Assembly (NCBI GenBank): GCA_947470805.1
Contig: CANIVU010000016.1
Location: 40,520-104,519 of the forward strand
Source of the DNA: Acidobacteriota bacterium
GTDB lineage: Bacteria > Acidobacteriota > Terriglobia > Bryobacterales > Bryobacteraceae
Direction: 5' to 3'
DNA length: 64,000 bases
Shown: positions 26,435 to 37,828 of the stretch, one piece after another
Position numbering within the stretch: position 1 is the first letter of the stretch
Layout of the letters: every line of letters begins with the position of its first letter
The notes under the pieces: generated by a model
The model's database searches: none
Told to the model about the DNA's origin: nothing
Seen by the model: only the letters and a program-made list of their open reading frames with translations
Made by a program: the position numbers and the translations under genes

Positions 26435-27376
26435 CTACTTCAATTCCTTGATAAAGGCGATGACGCCTTTGATCTCGATCTCACGCAGCAGGCCTTGAAA
26501 GGTCGGCATAACGGGTTCGTACCCGGCAACCACTTTCGCCTGCGGGTTGAGGATGGATTCGCGGATGTAATTCTCGTCGACGACGGCCGTGCTGCCATCG
26601 CGGAACTTCTCCGTCTTTCCAAAAATGCCCTTAAAGCTCGGGCCTTCGCCCTTCGAGCCGTCCAAGGTATGGCAGGAATTACAGCCCTTCATCTCCCATA
26701 CCATCTTGCCCAGGTCGGCCGGCTTCATCTTGTACAATTCTTCGTCGCCCTTTTCCAGCCATTCAGCGTACTTGGCGGGAGAATCGACGAAAAGGTCGCC
26801 CATCATCCCCGAGTGGTCGCGGCCGCAGTATTCGGCGCAGAAGACCTGGTGTTTGCCCGGAATGATCGCAGTAAAGTTCAAGTCGACATAGCGGCCGGGC
26901 ACCACATCCTGCTTGATGCGCAGAGACGGAATGAAGAAGGCGTGCAGAACGTCTTCGCTCGTCATGATCAAGCGGACCGGCTTGTTCACCGGGACGTGCA
27001 GCGAACGGATCGAACGCGTGCCATCCGGATACTCAAACGTCCAGTTCCACTTTTTACCAGTGACGTGAATCTCCAAAGCATCGTTCGGCGCCACGCTCGC
27101 GGCGGCGTAGTCGTTGAAGCTCCAGAAGAAGATCCCGATGACCAGGATCAGCGGAACAATACTCCAGACCAGTTCCAGCGCCAGATTGTGCTGGAAGTTG
27201 ATCGTCAACACGCCTTCCTTTTTCCGCTTGTACTTCCAGGCGAAGAGCACCGTGAGATAGCAAATCAGAACGAAAAACGCCAACGTCAGCAAAAAGATGA
27301 AAAGGTACAAATTGTCGACTTTGGCCGCGTGCTCGCTGGCCTGAATCGGCATCATCCATTCCCGTAAGAAATTCAT
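26435..27376 (-). CDS. ctaC: Cytochrome c oxidase subunit II fused to cytochrome c (caa3 type)
   Basis: 313-residue subunit with two membrane helices (about 22-46 and 68-88), a periplasmic cupredoxin domain and a C-terminal cytochrome c. CuA ligands are H145, C180, E182, C184, H188 and M191 ([14 protein letters not shown]). The heme c site is GCNSCH (C232, C235, H236), with a later methionine in EPVMPTFQG as likely axial ligand. The covalent heme marks a caa3 oxidase, receiving electrons from the cytochromes of ACIII. It lies between SCO and subunit I. Confidence 0.96.
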   Translation of the reverse strand: MNFLREWMMPIQASEHAAKVDNLYLFIFLLTLAFFVLICYLTVLFAWKYKRKKEGVLTINFQHNLALELVWSIVPLILVIGIFFWSFNDYAAASVAPNDALEIHVTGKKWNWTFEYPDGTRSIRSLHVPVNKPVRLIMTSEDVLHAFFIPSLRIKQDVVPGRYVDLNFTAIIPGKHQVFCAEYCGRDHSGMMGDLFVDSPAKYAEWLEKGDEELYKMKPADLGKMVWEMKGCNSCHTLDGSKGEGPSFKGIFGKTEKFRDGSTAVVDENYIRESILNPQAKVVAGYEPVMPTFQGLLREIEIKGVIAFIKELK

Positions 27377-27386
27377 AGTGCCTTCC

Positions 27387-28178
27387 TTAAGAAACCTGCT
27401 CCCGATCCTTCCGCCACAGCTTCATGAGCGTGGCGCCCAGGATCAAAACTGTCATCGCTCCACCGGCGCGCATAATGTTCCGAGCCGTCATCACATAGCT
27501 GCGCGCGTTTGGATCGTATTGGAAGCAGTACAACATCAACTGCTCCATCTTCGTTCCCTGCATCCGTCCCTGCGCCGCTTCCGTCAAGCCAAGCCGGAGG
27601 TCAAATGCTTTGTACTTAATTCCATAAAGATACCGGGCAACCTTTCCATCGGGCGTCAATATGATCAACGCCGCGGTGTGCGCATACTGGCTGCGGCTCT
27701 TATCCCAGTGGTAGTTGTACCCCACCTGAGAAGCGAGCTTCTTTGCGCTATCGTTGTTGTCCGCCAGAAAGTGCCAACCCGGAGCTGGACGGTCGAAACT
27801 GGCGAGAATCGCCTGCTTCTTGCCAGCCGCCAGTTCGTACGTCTCCCGCGGGTCGAAACTAATGGTCACAACCTCGTACTCTTTGCCCGGAGTCCAAGTG
27901 ATATCCCGGAGGCTCGACGTCACCCCGTTCAGAACCATCGAACAGAGCATGGGGCAAGAGTAGTACACAAAGTTCAAAATCACCGGCCGCCCCTGGTTCA
28001 GGTAGGAACCAATCGCCACCGGACGGCCATTTTCCCCGACGAACTCAAGCGAGCCGTCGACAACGGTGCCCAGTTTTTCCTCGACACCCACACCCTCGAG
28101 TTCGCGCGGCGTCTTGTTGATCTGCGCCGAAACGATTGTCCCGGCGGCCAACAGAAGACTGAGGAAGGTGTATTTCAT
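27387..28178 (-). CDS. SCO1/SenC-family copper chaperone
   Basis: 263-residue thioredoxin-fold protein with a signal peptide (about 1-18) and the copper-binding CxxxC as YYSCPMLC (C75, C79). A histidine in SQYAHTAALIIL is the likely third ligand. A C-terminal membrane helix (AGGAMTVLILGATLMKLW) anchors it. SCO proteins deliver copper to, or reduce, the CuA site of subunit II, whose gene follows by 10 bases. The C-terminal rather than N-terminal anchor is a feature of many ACIII-linked SCO proteins, as far as I recall. Confidence 0.9.
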   Translation of the reverse strand: MKYTFLSLLLAAGTIVSAQINKTPRELEGVGVEEKLGTVVDGSLEFVGENGRPVAIGSYLNQGRPVILNFVYYSCPMLCSMVLNGVTSSLRDITWTPGKEYEVVTISFDPRETYELAAGKKQAILASFDRPAPGWHFLADNNDSAKKLASQVGYNYHWDKSRSQYAHTAALIILTPDGKVARYLYGIKYKAFDLRLGLTEAAQGRMQGTKMEQLMLYCFQYDPNARSYVMTARNIMRAGGAMTVLILGATLMKLWRKDREQVS

Positions 28179-28188
28179 TGTGATGCAA

Positions 28189-28626
28189 CTACTTTGCGGG
28201 CGCTCCGGCGGCAGGGGTGGCGGCGGCAGGTGCGGCAGCAGCCGCGTCCTCCACTTTCTTCACAGCGTAGGGAGCCACCGGATACTTCGGCTTCCCTTCC
28301 TTGGCTTCAGCCAGCACCAGTTCCATCGCGCGGGCTACAGGAATCCGGACAGTCCCGGCCGCCTTGTCAGCGATCCCATAGCTGTGCAGAGCTTGGTCTT
28401 CCTTCGCGCGAAGATCCAGCAAATCCTGCGAAACAGGAGTCAACTGCGTCTCTTCGATGATTCGGTCGCGATAGGTGTTGAAGTAGAAGGTCACGCCGCC
28501 AATCACCACCACCAGAATCAATATGATGCTGACGATGTTGATGATGATCGGAAGAATGTGTGGTTCGGAGCGGTCATAGCCCAGTTCGGCATTGACCACC
28601 GGTTTGGTCGACACGGGATTAGACAT
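28189..28626 (-). CDS. Uncharacterised single-pass membrane protein of the ACIII-caa3 operon
   Basis: 145 residues from ATG 28626, chosen because GGAG lies about 7 bases before it and the start overlaps the actF stop by 8 bases. A cytoplasmic N-terminus is followed by one strong membrane helix (about 26-47, IIINIVSIILILVVVIGG), then a soluble, probably periplasmic, domain with TYRDRIIEETQL and RIPVARAMELVLAEA, and an Ala/Pro-rich tail. No heme, copper or iron-sulfur motif. Its fixed place between actF and SCO suggests an accessory subunit or assembly factor of the supercomplex. Function unknown. Confidence 0.78.
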   Translation of the reverse strand: MSNPVSTKPVVNAELGYDRSEPHILPIIINIVSIILILVVVIGGVTFYFNTYRDRIIEETQLTPVSQDLLDLRAKEDQALHSYGIADKAAGTVRIPVARAMELVLAEAKEGKPKYPVAPYAVKKVEDAAAAAPAAATPAAGAPAK

Positions 28627-29836
28627 TCTGGAACTCCAATCCTTTCTTGAAGCGGGGGTCGCCGACCGGGGCAATCACGGTCTTGCGGAGACGCAGCCAG
28701 AAGGCGAGGCCCAGGGTACCAATCACAGCGGCGAGCGCCGCCAGATCCACCCAACTGGGCTGAATGCCAGCCTTGTGGAAGTTCGGCATCACCAACCAGT
28801 AGATGTCCACATAGTGCATGCAGAGAATCCACACGGTGGCGAATCGCAGAACGTTGAGGTTGCGCTTGCTGTTGCGGGCCAAAAGCACGAGGAACGTCAG
28901 GATGAAGTGCCCGAACAAGAGGACACCGCTGACGGCTTCCCAGGTTCCGGTCCGGCGCATCTTAAAAAAGATCGTTTCTTCCGGCAAGTTGGCGTACCAG
29001 ATCAACATGTACTGGGAGAAGGCGATGTAGGCCCAGAAGATCGTGAGCGCGAACATCCACTTACCCAAATCGTGATAGTGTTCGGTGGTCACCGAGTTGG
29101 CCATAATCCCGTTCGCCCGGAAGCGCAGTAAGATGAAGGTGAGCAGGGCGAAGAAGCCCCACGCGCCACCGGCCAGGCAATACACGCCAAACATCGTCGA
29201 ATACCAATGCGGGTTCAGGGACATCACCCAATCCACACTCGCCAGCGACGCAGTGAGGAAGAAAACCAGCATTCCAGGAGCGCTCCACCGTTCATTGCTG
29301 AATGTAGGCGCCAGCGCGTTAGTCGTGTCCTGCGACTTCGAGTTCGAATAGAGCCGCCAGGCCCACAGGGTCCAGATCGTGAAGAAGACCGCGCCGCGAA
29401 TGTAGAAGAACTCGGTATTCAGATAGAGCTTGTAGACCGGCACCTTCATCTTCATCAACTCTTTGGCGACGAATTCAGGGTGGGACCACTCATAGAGGGA
29501 GTGCACACCGAGCGCCAATGGGATGAAGAGCAGAGCCAGCACCGGGAACGACATCATGATGGTTTCCATGATGCGCCGAACCGGAACACTCCACGCCGAA
29601 CCGGTCAGGTGCTGAATCATGGTGAACAGCGCTGCTCCGATGGCGATAGAGAAACCGAAATAGAAAGCCACCAGATAGGACTGGAAGAATTGATCATGAT
29701 TGGAGGCATAACCCGCCAGGGCCGCCCCCCATCCGAGCAGGAAAAGCGCGCCGAGAATATTCCGGCCGCGATCCCAAAGGGCATCAGGAATAACGTAGCT
29801 ATCCTGTTGCGCATTGTTGTGATGGGAATGGCTCAT
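28619..29836 (-). CDS. actF: Alternative Complex III subunit ActF
   Basis: 405-residue integral membrane protein with about ten helices, of the ActF/quinol:cytochrome c oxidoreductase family, the second NrfD-like membrane core of ACIII. No cofactor motifs are expected. Features seen are a short His/Asn-rich N-terminus, repeated long hydrophobic helices and the loop HPEFVAKELMKMKVPVYKLY. It sits between actE and the small membrane protein, overlapping the latter by 8 bases. Identity rests on position and length as well as sequence. Confidence 0.9.
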   Translation of the reverse strand: MSHSHHNNAQQDSYVIPDALWDRGRNILGALFLLGWGAALAGYASNHDQFFQSYLVAFYFGFSIAIGAALFTMIQHLTGSAWSVPVRRIMETIMMSFPVLALLFIPLALGVHSLYEWSHPEFVAKELMKMKVPVYKLYLNTEFFYIRGAVFFTIWTLWAWRLYSNSKSQDTTNALAPTFSNERWSAPGMLVFFLTASLASVDWVMSLNPHWYSTMFGVYCLAGGAWGFFALLTFILLRFRANGIMANSVTTEHYHDLGKWMFALTIFWAYIAFSQYMLIWYANLPEETIFFKMRRTGTWEAVSGVLLFGHFILTFLVLLARNSKRNLNVLRFATVWILCMHYVDIYWLVMPNFHKAGIQPSWVDLAALAAVIGTLGLAFWLRLRKTVIAPVGDPRFKKGLEFQNV

Positions 29837-29841
29837 GTTGT

Positions 29842-30450
29842 TTATCGCACCTCCGCCCGCAGGTTCTCCGGCACGTCTTCCATCTTGCCGCCGCCGGCAC
29901 GCTGCAACACCCGGAGGTAGGCGATCACAGTCCAGCGGTCATAATCGGAAATTTGATTGCGATAGCCCTGCATCGTACGGCGGCCATCGCTGGCAATCGA
30001 GTACAACTCGCCATCATTCTTGTCACGCGTCTCCTGCTTGTGCAGGTTGGCCGGCTGGAAAACCGCCCCGGCGCGCTTGCCGACGATACCGCCACCGGAA
30101 GCAGTCCGGTCATGGCACGGGGCACAATATGTGTTGAACTTCTTCTGGCCGTGGACGAGGACTTTTTCGTTCAGTTCAACCGGGTTGTTCCCGACGTACT
30201 GGCCGCTCACGATGCCGAGGTGAAAGCCCTCGTCTTCGTGGAAGTTCTCGCGAGAAACCGTACCGGAAACCGGTTTGCGGCTGGCCGAGTGGTCGGCAAA
30301 CAGCGGGCTCTCCTGCTGCGGCTTGTACTTTTCCTGCGCCTTCATGTCCGGGATGACCCAGAGCGGCGGCGTATCTTTGCCGGCGCCCGGGCCGCATCCG
30401 GCCAGGCCTGCGGCTGCGGCAACGATGAGTAATGTGGGTACCAGTCGCAT
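29842..30450 (-). CDS. actE: Alternative Complex III subunit ActE, monoheme cytochrome c lipoprotein
   Basis: 202-residue lipoprotein. The signal ends in a lipobox LAGC (C19). One heme c motif, CAPCH (C109, C112, H113), with later methionine residues in GRRTMQGYRNQI as likely axial ligand. ActE carries electrons out of ACIII toward the oxidase and is anchored to the outer face of the inner membrane. It lies 5 bases before actF and 3 bases after actD in transcription order. Confidence 0.92.
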   Translation of the reverse strand: MRLVPTLLIVAAAAGLAGCGPGAGKDTPPLWVIPDMKAQEKYKPQQESPLFADHSASRKPVSGTVSRENFHEDEGFHLGIVSGQYVGNNPVELNEKVLVHGQKKFNTYCAPCHDRTASGGGIVGKRAGAVFQPANLHKQETRDKNDGELYSIASDGRRTMQGYRNQISDYDRWTVIAYLRVLQRAGGGKMEDVPENLRAEVR

Positions 30451-30453
30451 TCG

Positions 30454-30992
30454 TTACGCCTCGATCAATTCCAGTTTGTCAGCGCCTTGCGCCGCGAGGA
30501 AATCTCGCGTGCCCGTCGCGTCAAACTCTCGGTCACTGGCTTCGATGACCAGAACGAACCGGTCGTCGGTAATAGCCTTGTGTCCCGAGTAGTTAAAGAT
30601 GGGATGGTACAACTTCGGCAATCCGTTCAATCCGAACATGCCGAACACAGCCACAAAGGCCGACAACAGTACGGTCAATTCGAACATGATCGGGATAGAG
30701 GGTTCGAGCGCGAAGTAGGGCTTGCCGGCGATGACCAGCGGATAATCCACCGCGCCCGTCCACCATTGCAGTAGGACGGCGATCGTAAGACCGGTAGCCG
30801 AACCGCACAATACAAGGTAGCCGAGAATGGAGGGCTTGGCGCCCATCGCATCGTCAATGCCGTGAATCGGAAACGGAGTATAAGCCTCCATCTTCGAGTA
30901 GCCGGCCTTGCGGGCCGCCTTGATGGCGTCCATCAGTTTATCCGGCGAATCAAAGTCCGCCACTAATCCGTGAATGGAAGGTTTCTCAGCCA

Positions 30993-30993
<1 letters not shown>
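30454..30993 (-). CDS. actD: Alternative Complex III subunit ActD (DUF3341)
   Basis: 179-residue protein with two membrane helices (about 54-76 and 98-124) and a soluble N-terminal domain beginning HGLVADFDSPDKLMDAIKAARKAGY, the mark of DUF3341/ActD. Contains YTPFPIHGIDDAMG, typical of the family. ActD is a membrane subunit without redox cofactor in ACIII. Its first base overlaps the actC stop (30993), so translation is coupled. Confidence 0.92.
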
Positions 30994-32434
<1,441 letters not shown>

Positions 32435-32435
<1 letters not shown>

Positions 32436-35400
32436 TACGCCAACTCCGGATTGGGATTGCGCAGCTTCGCCAGATACGTCGTGCGCGGCTTCACGTTGAG
32501 CTCATGGAGCAGCGAGTAGTTCCGGTGGTCCTTCTTGAGCTGCGCCACTTTCGATTCGGGATCGTTGATGTTGCCAAAGGTGATCGCGTCCGCCGGGCAG
32601 GTCTGCTGGCAAGCGGTCAAAATCTCGCCTACCTTATAAGGACCGGCCGCACCCGAAGCGCGTCCTTCCGCCTTCGACTTGATCTTGGCTTCCTGAATAC
32701 GCTGCACGCAGTAGTTGCACTTTTCCATCACGCCGCGCATACGGACCGAGACGTCAGGATTGTGCACCATCTTCGTCAACTCATCGATATCCTTGTGGAA
32801 GTTCAAGTAGTTGAAACGACGAACTTTATAGGGACAATTGTTGGCGCAGTACCGGGTGCCGACGCAGCGGTTGTACGCCATGTCGTTCAAGCCCTCGGGG
32901 CTATGCACCGTCGCCGCCACCGGGCAAACCGATTCGCACGGCGCGCTTTCGCACTGCTGACAGGCCATCGGCTGATACACAGCCTGCGGATCTTCTTCGC
33001 TGCCGGTGAAGTACCGGTCCAGACGAATCCAGTGCATTTCGCGGCCCTTGCCGACTTGTTCCTTACCGACAACAGGGATGTTGTTTTCGCTCTGGCAGGC
33101 CAGCAGACAGGCGTTGCAACCGATACAGGCGTTGAGATCAACCGCCATGCCCCACTGATTGCCCTTCGAGTAGTCATGCTCTTCGAACAGGGAGAAGAGT
33201 TCAACATGCTCTTCTTCTTCCCGCGCGAACCCGGGTTCCTTTTCGAACTTGCTGAGCGTCGCCTCGAGAACGATCGGGCGGCCTTCCTGGCTGTGATGCT
33301 CCTGCGTGGTCACCATATAATAGGTGCCCGCCGCCTTGGTCACATTCGCCGCCGCGGTAAAGCCCATCGCCGTGGAGGTGCGAACGGCAAAGGCATTGTA
33401 GCCGATCCCTCGGCCCACGCGGCCAATGTCCTTGCGCCCGTAGCCAGTCACCAAGGTGACCGCGCCATCGGCGTGCCCCGGCAGCACATACACCGGCGCT
33501 TCGACCTTGTGACCACCGATTTCAACGGTGATCTTCTGGGCGTACATGCCGACGTTGTCGGGGATGATCTCCACCTGCAACTCTTTAGCCGTCTTCGGGC
33601 TCATGAGCGCGGCGTTGTCCCACACCAGTTTGGTAACCGGATCCGGCGCCTCGTGCAACCAGGCGTTATTCGCAAACCGGCCGTCCCAGAAGCTCGCGCT
33701 CGGGATAAACGAAACTTCGACCTTGCCGCTCGCCTTGGGCGCGCTGTTGACAGCCGCTTCGACCTTGGTCTTATCGGCGCCAGTCTTGGCCAGCGCGGGA
33801 CCCGTACCGGCGACCACGCCATCGTGCAGCGCCTTCCGCCAGGCGGCGTCGTCGAGTTTCGACTGCGCTTTCACTAACTCAAATGCCTTGGCCCACTTGC
33901 CCGTCACCACGAAGTTGGTCACTTCGATCGCCGATTTCGTACCGAACAGCGGTTCAATCAGCGGCTGGACCAGAGAAACGGTGCCGTCGAGGTTGGCCAC
34001 ATCGCCCCAGGCTTCGAGGTAATGCGATTCCGGCAGGTGCCACTTGGAGGCGACCGCGGTTTCGTTGACTTCCGCACCGAGGTGGATCGAGTTGGCAGCC
34101 TTCTTCAAAGCATCGCCGAACCCAAAGTCCACAGGAGCGTCGTAAACCGGGTTACCGCCGAGAACAACCAGCGCCTTCACAGCGCCACTGTTCAGTTCGG
34201 CGACCAATTCCTTCACCGCGGTAAGCGGCCGGCGCTCTTCCTTGGTGTAAACGACGGTTTCCCCGGCGTTGCCCATCGTCTGATTGATCAGCGCGACCAC
34301 CGCGTGAACCACAGCGGGCTGCCGAGGACCGGCGAGAACAATCGCCTTGCCCTTGTTCGCCTGCAGATCCTTCGCAAGCGCCTTAATGAACTTGTCCTGC
34401 TGACCCAGCACCTTCAACCCGGCGATGGCGCCGAGTTCACGGGCGAGGTCGAACACGAAGTTCTGCACGTCGCTCGGCTTGATTCGCAACCGGTTGTCGG
34501 CCATGATGCCGGTCAACGAGAAGTTGGTCTCCACCGAGTACAGCCGGTTCATGCCCGGAGCGGCATGCTCTTCGGCGGCCGGAGGCGTAGCCACCGCGGC
34601 AGCATTCAATTTATGTTCGGTATTGGGAACAGCAACCGCAGCCGCGCCGTGTTCAGCAGCCGGAGCGCCGTGGTCAGCCGGGGCAGCAGCGCCATGCGCC
34701 GCCGGAGCCGCAGCGCCGTGGTGAGCAGCGGGCTTACGCCGCGCCGAGAAATCTTTCACCCACGCCAGCGACCGGTTATCCAACTGCAGGAAGTCCGAAT
34801 CGAGAGCGACGACTACGTTGGCCTTCTTAAAGTCGAAATGCGGGCGGAACGAATCGCCCATCGCAATCTGCGAGCCTTCGAGAATCGCATCGTCAGACAG
34901 CGCTTCGTATTCGACCCACTTGGCCTTCGGCATCTTCGCCGCCAGTTGACTGCGCAGTCCCGACAAGGTCGGCGAGTTCACGAACGTGCTGAGAATCCGA
35001 ACGCCTTCCCCATCAGCCGGCAGCGTCGCCGCGGCTTTGGAGAATGCGTCCCAAGTCGATGCCTTTCCGCCTTCCAGAACTTCCTTGGAGCGGTCCGGAT
35101 CGTACAGGTTCAACACCGAAGCCTGCGCCAGCGAAGTCGCTGCGCCCCGGCTCGCCGGGTGGCTCAAATTGCCTTCAATCTTGATCGGACGGCCGTCGAA
35201 CGATTCGACAACCAGCCCATAAGCACGCCCATTGAACGGCATCGCCGTGGCGAAATGGAGCGAATTGCCCATCACCACGCCTTCCACCGATTTGGCGTAG
35301 GGCAGAATCTTCTCGACCGGACGGCGGCAGGCGGTCAGCCCGGCCAGGCCCATCGAAGCCGCCATCAGTTGCAGAAAGTTACGCCGCGATTTGCCGTCCA

Positions 35401-35530
35401 GAATGTCGGTGGCGCCTTCTGGGAACTCCTGCGTCACCCAATCCTGAAACTTGGAAGAGTTCGAGAGCTCTTCCAGGCTCCGCCAGAACTTCTTTCCGGT
35501 CTGGTTTCCAATACCTTGTATCTGAATCAT
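32435..35530 (-). CDS. actB: Alternative Complex III subunit ActB (molybdopterin-oxidoreductase-like and iron-sulfur protein)
   Basis: About 1031 residues from ATG 35530, which overlaps the actA stop by 4 bases; GTG 35539 is the alternative. After roughly 50 residues comes a Tat-like segment [20 protein letters not shown]. The large middle is the molybdopterin-enzyme fold, which in ActB carries no molybdenum. The C-terminal domain has four ferredoxin-type cysteine clusters: [35 protein letters not shown] and CNYC. These would bind three [4Fe-4S] and one [3Fe-4S]. An Ala/His/Pro-rich insertion interrupts the fold at about residues 268-325. Confidence 0.94.
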
Positions 35531-36174
35531 CGGTGGCACCCTGAGCAGTTAACGGGGGGATTGATCTTTTTCACTGCGATAATCTCGCGCCCGATCTCCG
35601 CCGGATCGCGTTCCGGCTTCCAATCCAGCTTCGTCACCAGTTCGGCAGGCCGCAACCGCGGCGCCGCGTTCCGGTGGCACTCCAAGCACCAGGTCATCGT
35701 CAACGGTTCGACCTGCTTCACTTCCACCATCTGGTCAATCCGCCCATGGCAGCTGACGCAGCTGACGCCCGAGTTCACGTGCGCGCTGTGGTTAAAGTAC
35801 ACGTAATCCGGCAACCGGTGGACCTTCACCCACGGAATCGGCTGATCGGCTTCGTAGCTCTTCCGCAACGGCTCCAACACCACACTGGTCCCTTTGACCT
35901 TCGTGTGGCAGTTCATACACGTCTGCGTCGACGGAATGGCGGCGTAGGAGCTCTTGTCAACCGTGGTGTGACAGTAAAGGCAGTCCAACCCCAGGTTCCC
36001 GGCGTGCAGCTTGTGGCTGTACGGTATCGGTTGCGTTGGCTGGTAGCCCGGCTCAATCCGTTTCGGATGGTGCAGGAAAAGCACCCCCCCGGCCGTCGCC
36101 GCTGCCCCAATCCCCGCGACCAACAAGGCCGCACGGATGATCAGGTCAATTTTTTTCGGAAATATCTGTCCCAT
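35527..36174 (-). CDS. actA: Alternative Complex III subunit ActA, pentaheme cytochrome c
   Basis: 215-residue membrane-anchored cytochrome with one N-terminal helix (about 9-33) and exactly five CxxCH motifs (CLYCH, CMNCH, CVSCH, CLECH, CSGCH), the last almost at the C-terminus. Extra histidines serve as second axial ligands. In ACIII, ActA passes electrons from the ActB clusters to ActE. First gene of the operon, so the operon promoter must lie in 36175-36383. Confidence 0.95.
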   Translation of the reverse strand: MGQIFPKKIDLIIRAALLVAGIGAAATAGGVLFLHHPKRIEPGYQPTQPIPYSHKLHAGNLGLDCLYCHTTVDKSSYAAIPSTQTCMNCHTKVKGTSVVLEPLRKSYEADQPIPWVKVHRLPDYVYFNHSAHVNSGVSCVSCHGRIDQMVEVKQVEPLTMTWCLECHRNAAPRLRPAELVTKLDWKPERDPAEIGREIIAVKKINPPVNCSGCHR

Positions 36175-36323
36175 TGCCTAGACTACGGCTCCTCTCCAGC
36201 TACAAGTCCCGTAGGTGGCTTGCAGCAGGGCTGTTTGGCAAATCATGATAGCTTGGGTTTGGAAGTGGACGTGGTGCAACCCGCTCTCCCGACTGCAGGT
36301 TTTCCTAATAGTTCTACCACATG

Positions 36324-36338
36324 TGCAGATTTTCTGCA
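36324..36338. promoter_or_regulatory. Palindrome TGCAGA-TTT-TCTGCA, candidate operator
   Basis: Perfect 6-bp inverted repeat around TTT, centred 29 bases from the next palindrome. Position between divergent operons suggests a regulator site. The binder is unknown. Confidence 0.45.
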
Positions 36339-36351
36339 AACGAGAGAAAAT

Positions 36352-36368
36352 TTCTTGTTTAACAAGAA
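36352..36368. promoter_or_regulatory. Palindrome TTCTTGTT-T-AACAAGAA, candidate operator
   Basis: Perfect 8-bp inverted repeat with a single central T, ending 15 bases before the sensor kinase start. A binding protein here would block translation initiation or the promoter of the kinase gene. The XRE-type output domain of the partner response regulator is the obvious candidate binder (inference). Confidence 0.5.
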
Positions 36369-36383
36369 TCCAGGCCGCCCCTT

Positions 36384-37814
36384 ATGAAGTTTCGAGTTCC
36401 CGAAGCACGTCATCCCGGTTACTTCGGTAAACGATTCGGCGACCTTAAAGTCCGCCTCAAGCTGATCGTTCTGCACAATCTCTTTTTTCTTGTGTTAACC
36501 AGCTCCGTGTATTTTACAGTCTTCCCCCTCCTGGAGCAAAGGGTATCCGGGGCTAGATCGAGAGAAATTAGTCTAATTACGCAAGCCTTCCTCGCCGACG
36601 CACCCTTGCCCCAGCTTCCAGGCCTCGAAATCTACTCCTATGAAGAAGGTGCGCCGGAGGCGCTGGGAATCTCAGAAAATATTCGGGTCTGGCTCGACGA
36701 CCACCCCGGCCGCATCTTCGGCGCCGCCGCCAAAGACGAATATCTCTATCGGAAAAACCCCATTTCCGGGATTTACCGGAAGATCCGGCTGCCCAACGAA
36801 TACTATCGCCAGGCCCTCACGCTCATCCGCACCGCCCTCTTCGTCGTCCTCGGGGTCATCTACATTCTCGCCGTACTCCTCTTGGAGCTGGTTATTATGC
36901 CGCTCTATGTCTATCGGCCGTTGCGCGCAATGCTTAACGCGGATTATTCCGTAATGACCGGGGATCGCCCGAACGAGATCATCCCCAACGACCTCATTCC
37001 CGGCGACGAGATCGGCCAGATCATGCTCTCCCGCAACAGCACGGTCGAGCAGCTCCGGTCCCGCGAAGAGGAGCTGGAAGCCGCCCTCACCCGTCTGGAA
37101 AACGCGAAACAGTCGCTCGCCGCCCAGGACCGCCTGGCTAGCCTCGGCATGCTCTCGGCCGGCGTCGCCCATGAACTGAACACGCCCCTGGCCGTCCTGC
37201 AAGGCTCCATCGAAAAACTGATCGAAACCGTCAACATCCCCAGCGCCCAACAACGCCTCCTCCGCATGCAGCGAGTCGCCACCCGCCTGCGCTCCATCAG
37301 CGAGGGCCTCCTCGACTTCGCCCGCGTCCGCAAACAGCGGATGGAGGTCGTCACCATCCGCCCGCTGATCGACGAAGCCTGGAGCCTGCTCGCACTTGAC
37401 GAGAAATCCGGCGCCGCCGAATTCTTGAACGACGTCCCACCCGACTGCCATCTGGTCGGCAACCCCGACCGCCTCATCCAGGTCTTCGTCAATCTCCTCC
37501 GCAACGCCCTCCAAGCCATTCCCGCTACCAACGGAAGCATCCGCGTCGCCGCCACCCCGTTCGCCTCCACCCAAGGCCGCTGGTGGTCGATCACCGTCGA
37601 AGACAACGGCCCCGGAATCCCCGAAGACGTCCTGCCCGAAATCTTCGAAGCCTTCATCACCACCCGCCTGGACTCCCGCGGCACCGGTCTCGGCCTCACC
37701 GTTACCGAAGGAATCATCCAGCAGCACGGCGGCACCATCAACGCGTCCAACAAGCCCGGCGGCGGCGCCCGCATCGAAATTCGCCTCCCCGAAGCGACTC
37801 CAACCCCAGCCTGA
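36384..37814 (+). CDS. Sensor histidine kinase with periplasmic domain and HAMP-like linker
   Basis: 476 residues. Two membrane helices (about 27-50 and 147-172) enclose a small periplasmic sensor domain of about 95 residues. A HAMP-like linker and coiled coil (about 222-250) lead to the dimerisation domain with phospho-accepting H263 in SAGVAHELNTPL, then the ATPase domain with N box NLLRNALQAI, VEDNGPGIP and TGLGLTV. The domain layout is that of NtrB/RegB-type kinases. The response regulator follows after 14 bases. Divergent from the ACIII operon, so control of respiration is a natural hypothesis. Confidence 0.92.
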   Translation: MKFRVPEARHPGYFGKRFGDLKVRLKLIVLHNLFFLVLTSSVYFTVFPLLEQRVSGARSREISLITQAFLADAPLPQLPGLEIYSYEEGAPEALGISENIRVWLDDHPGRIFGAAAKDEYLYRKNPISGIYRKIRLPNEYYRQALTLIRTALFVVLGVIYILAVLLLELVIMPLYVYRPLRAMLNADYSVMTGDRPNEIIPNDLIPGDEIGQIMLSRNSTVEQLRSREEELEAALTRLENAKQSLAAQDRLASLGMLSAGVAHELNTPLAVLQGSIEKLIETVNIPSAQQRLLRMQRVATRLRSISEGLLDFARVRKQRMEVVTIRPLIDEAWSLLALDEKSGAAEFLNDVPPDCHLVGNPDRLIQVFVNLLRNALQAIPATNGSIRVAATPFASTQGRWWSITVEDNGPGIPEDVLPEIFEAFITTRLDSRGTGLGLTVTEGIIQQHGGTINASNKPGGGARIEIRLPEATPTPA

Positions 37815-37828
37815 TCTATCCTGTACCC

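Larger units (their letters stand above)
36175..36383. other. Divergent control region between the ACIII operon and the sensor kinase gene
   Basis: 209 bases, AT-richer than the flanks in its right half. It must hold the promoter of the ten-gene respiratory operon and that of the sensor kinase. Two near-perfect palindromes lie at 36324-36338 and 36352-36368. No consensus promoter hexamers could be fixed with confidence, and no small gene was found. Confidence 0.6.

Noticed and set aside
27468..27478. GCGCATAATGT, identical to one arm of the E. coli dif site
   Set aside because: The second arm is absent and the sequence lies inside the SCO coding region; only attractive because of the skew change.
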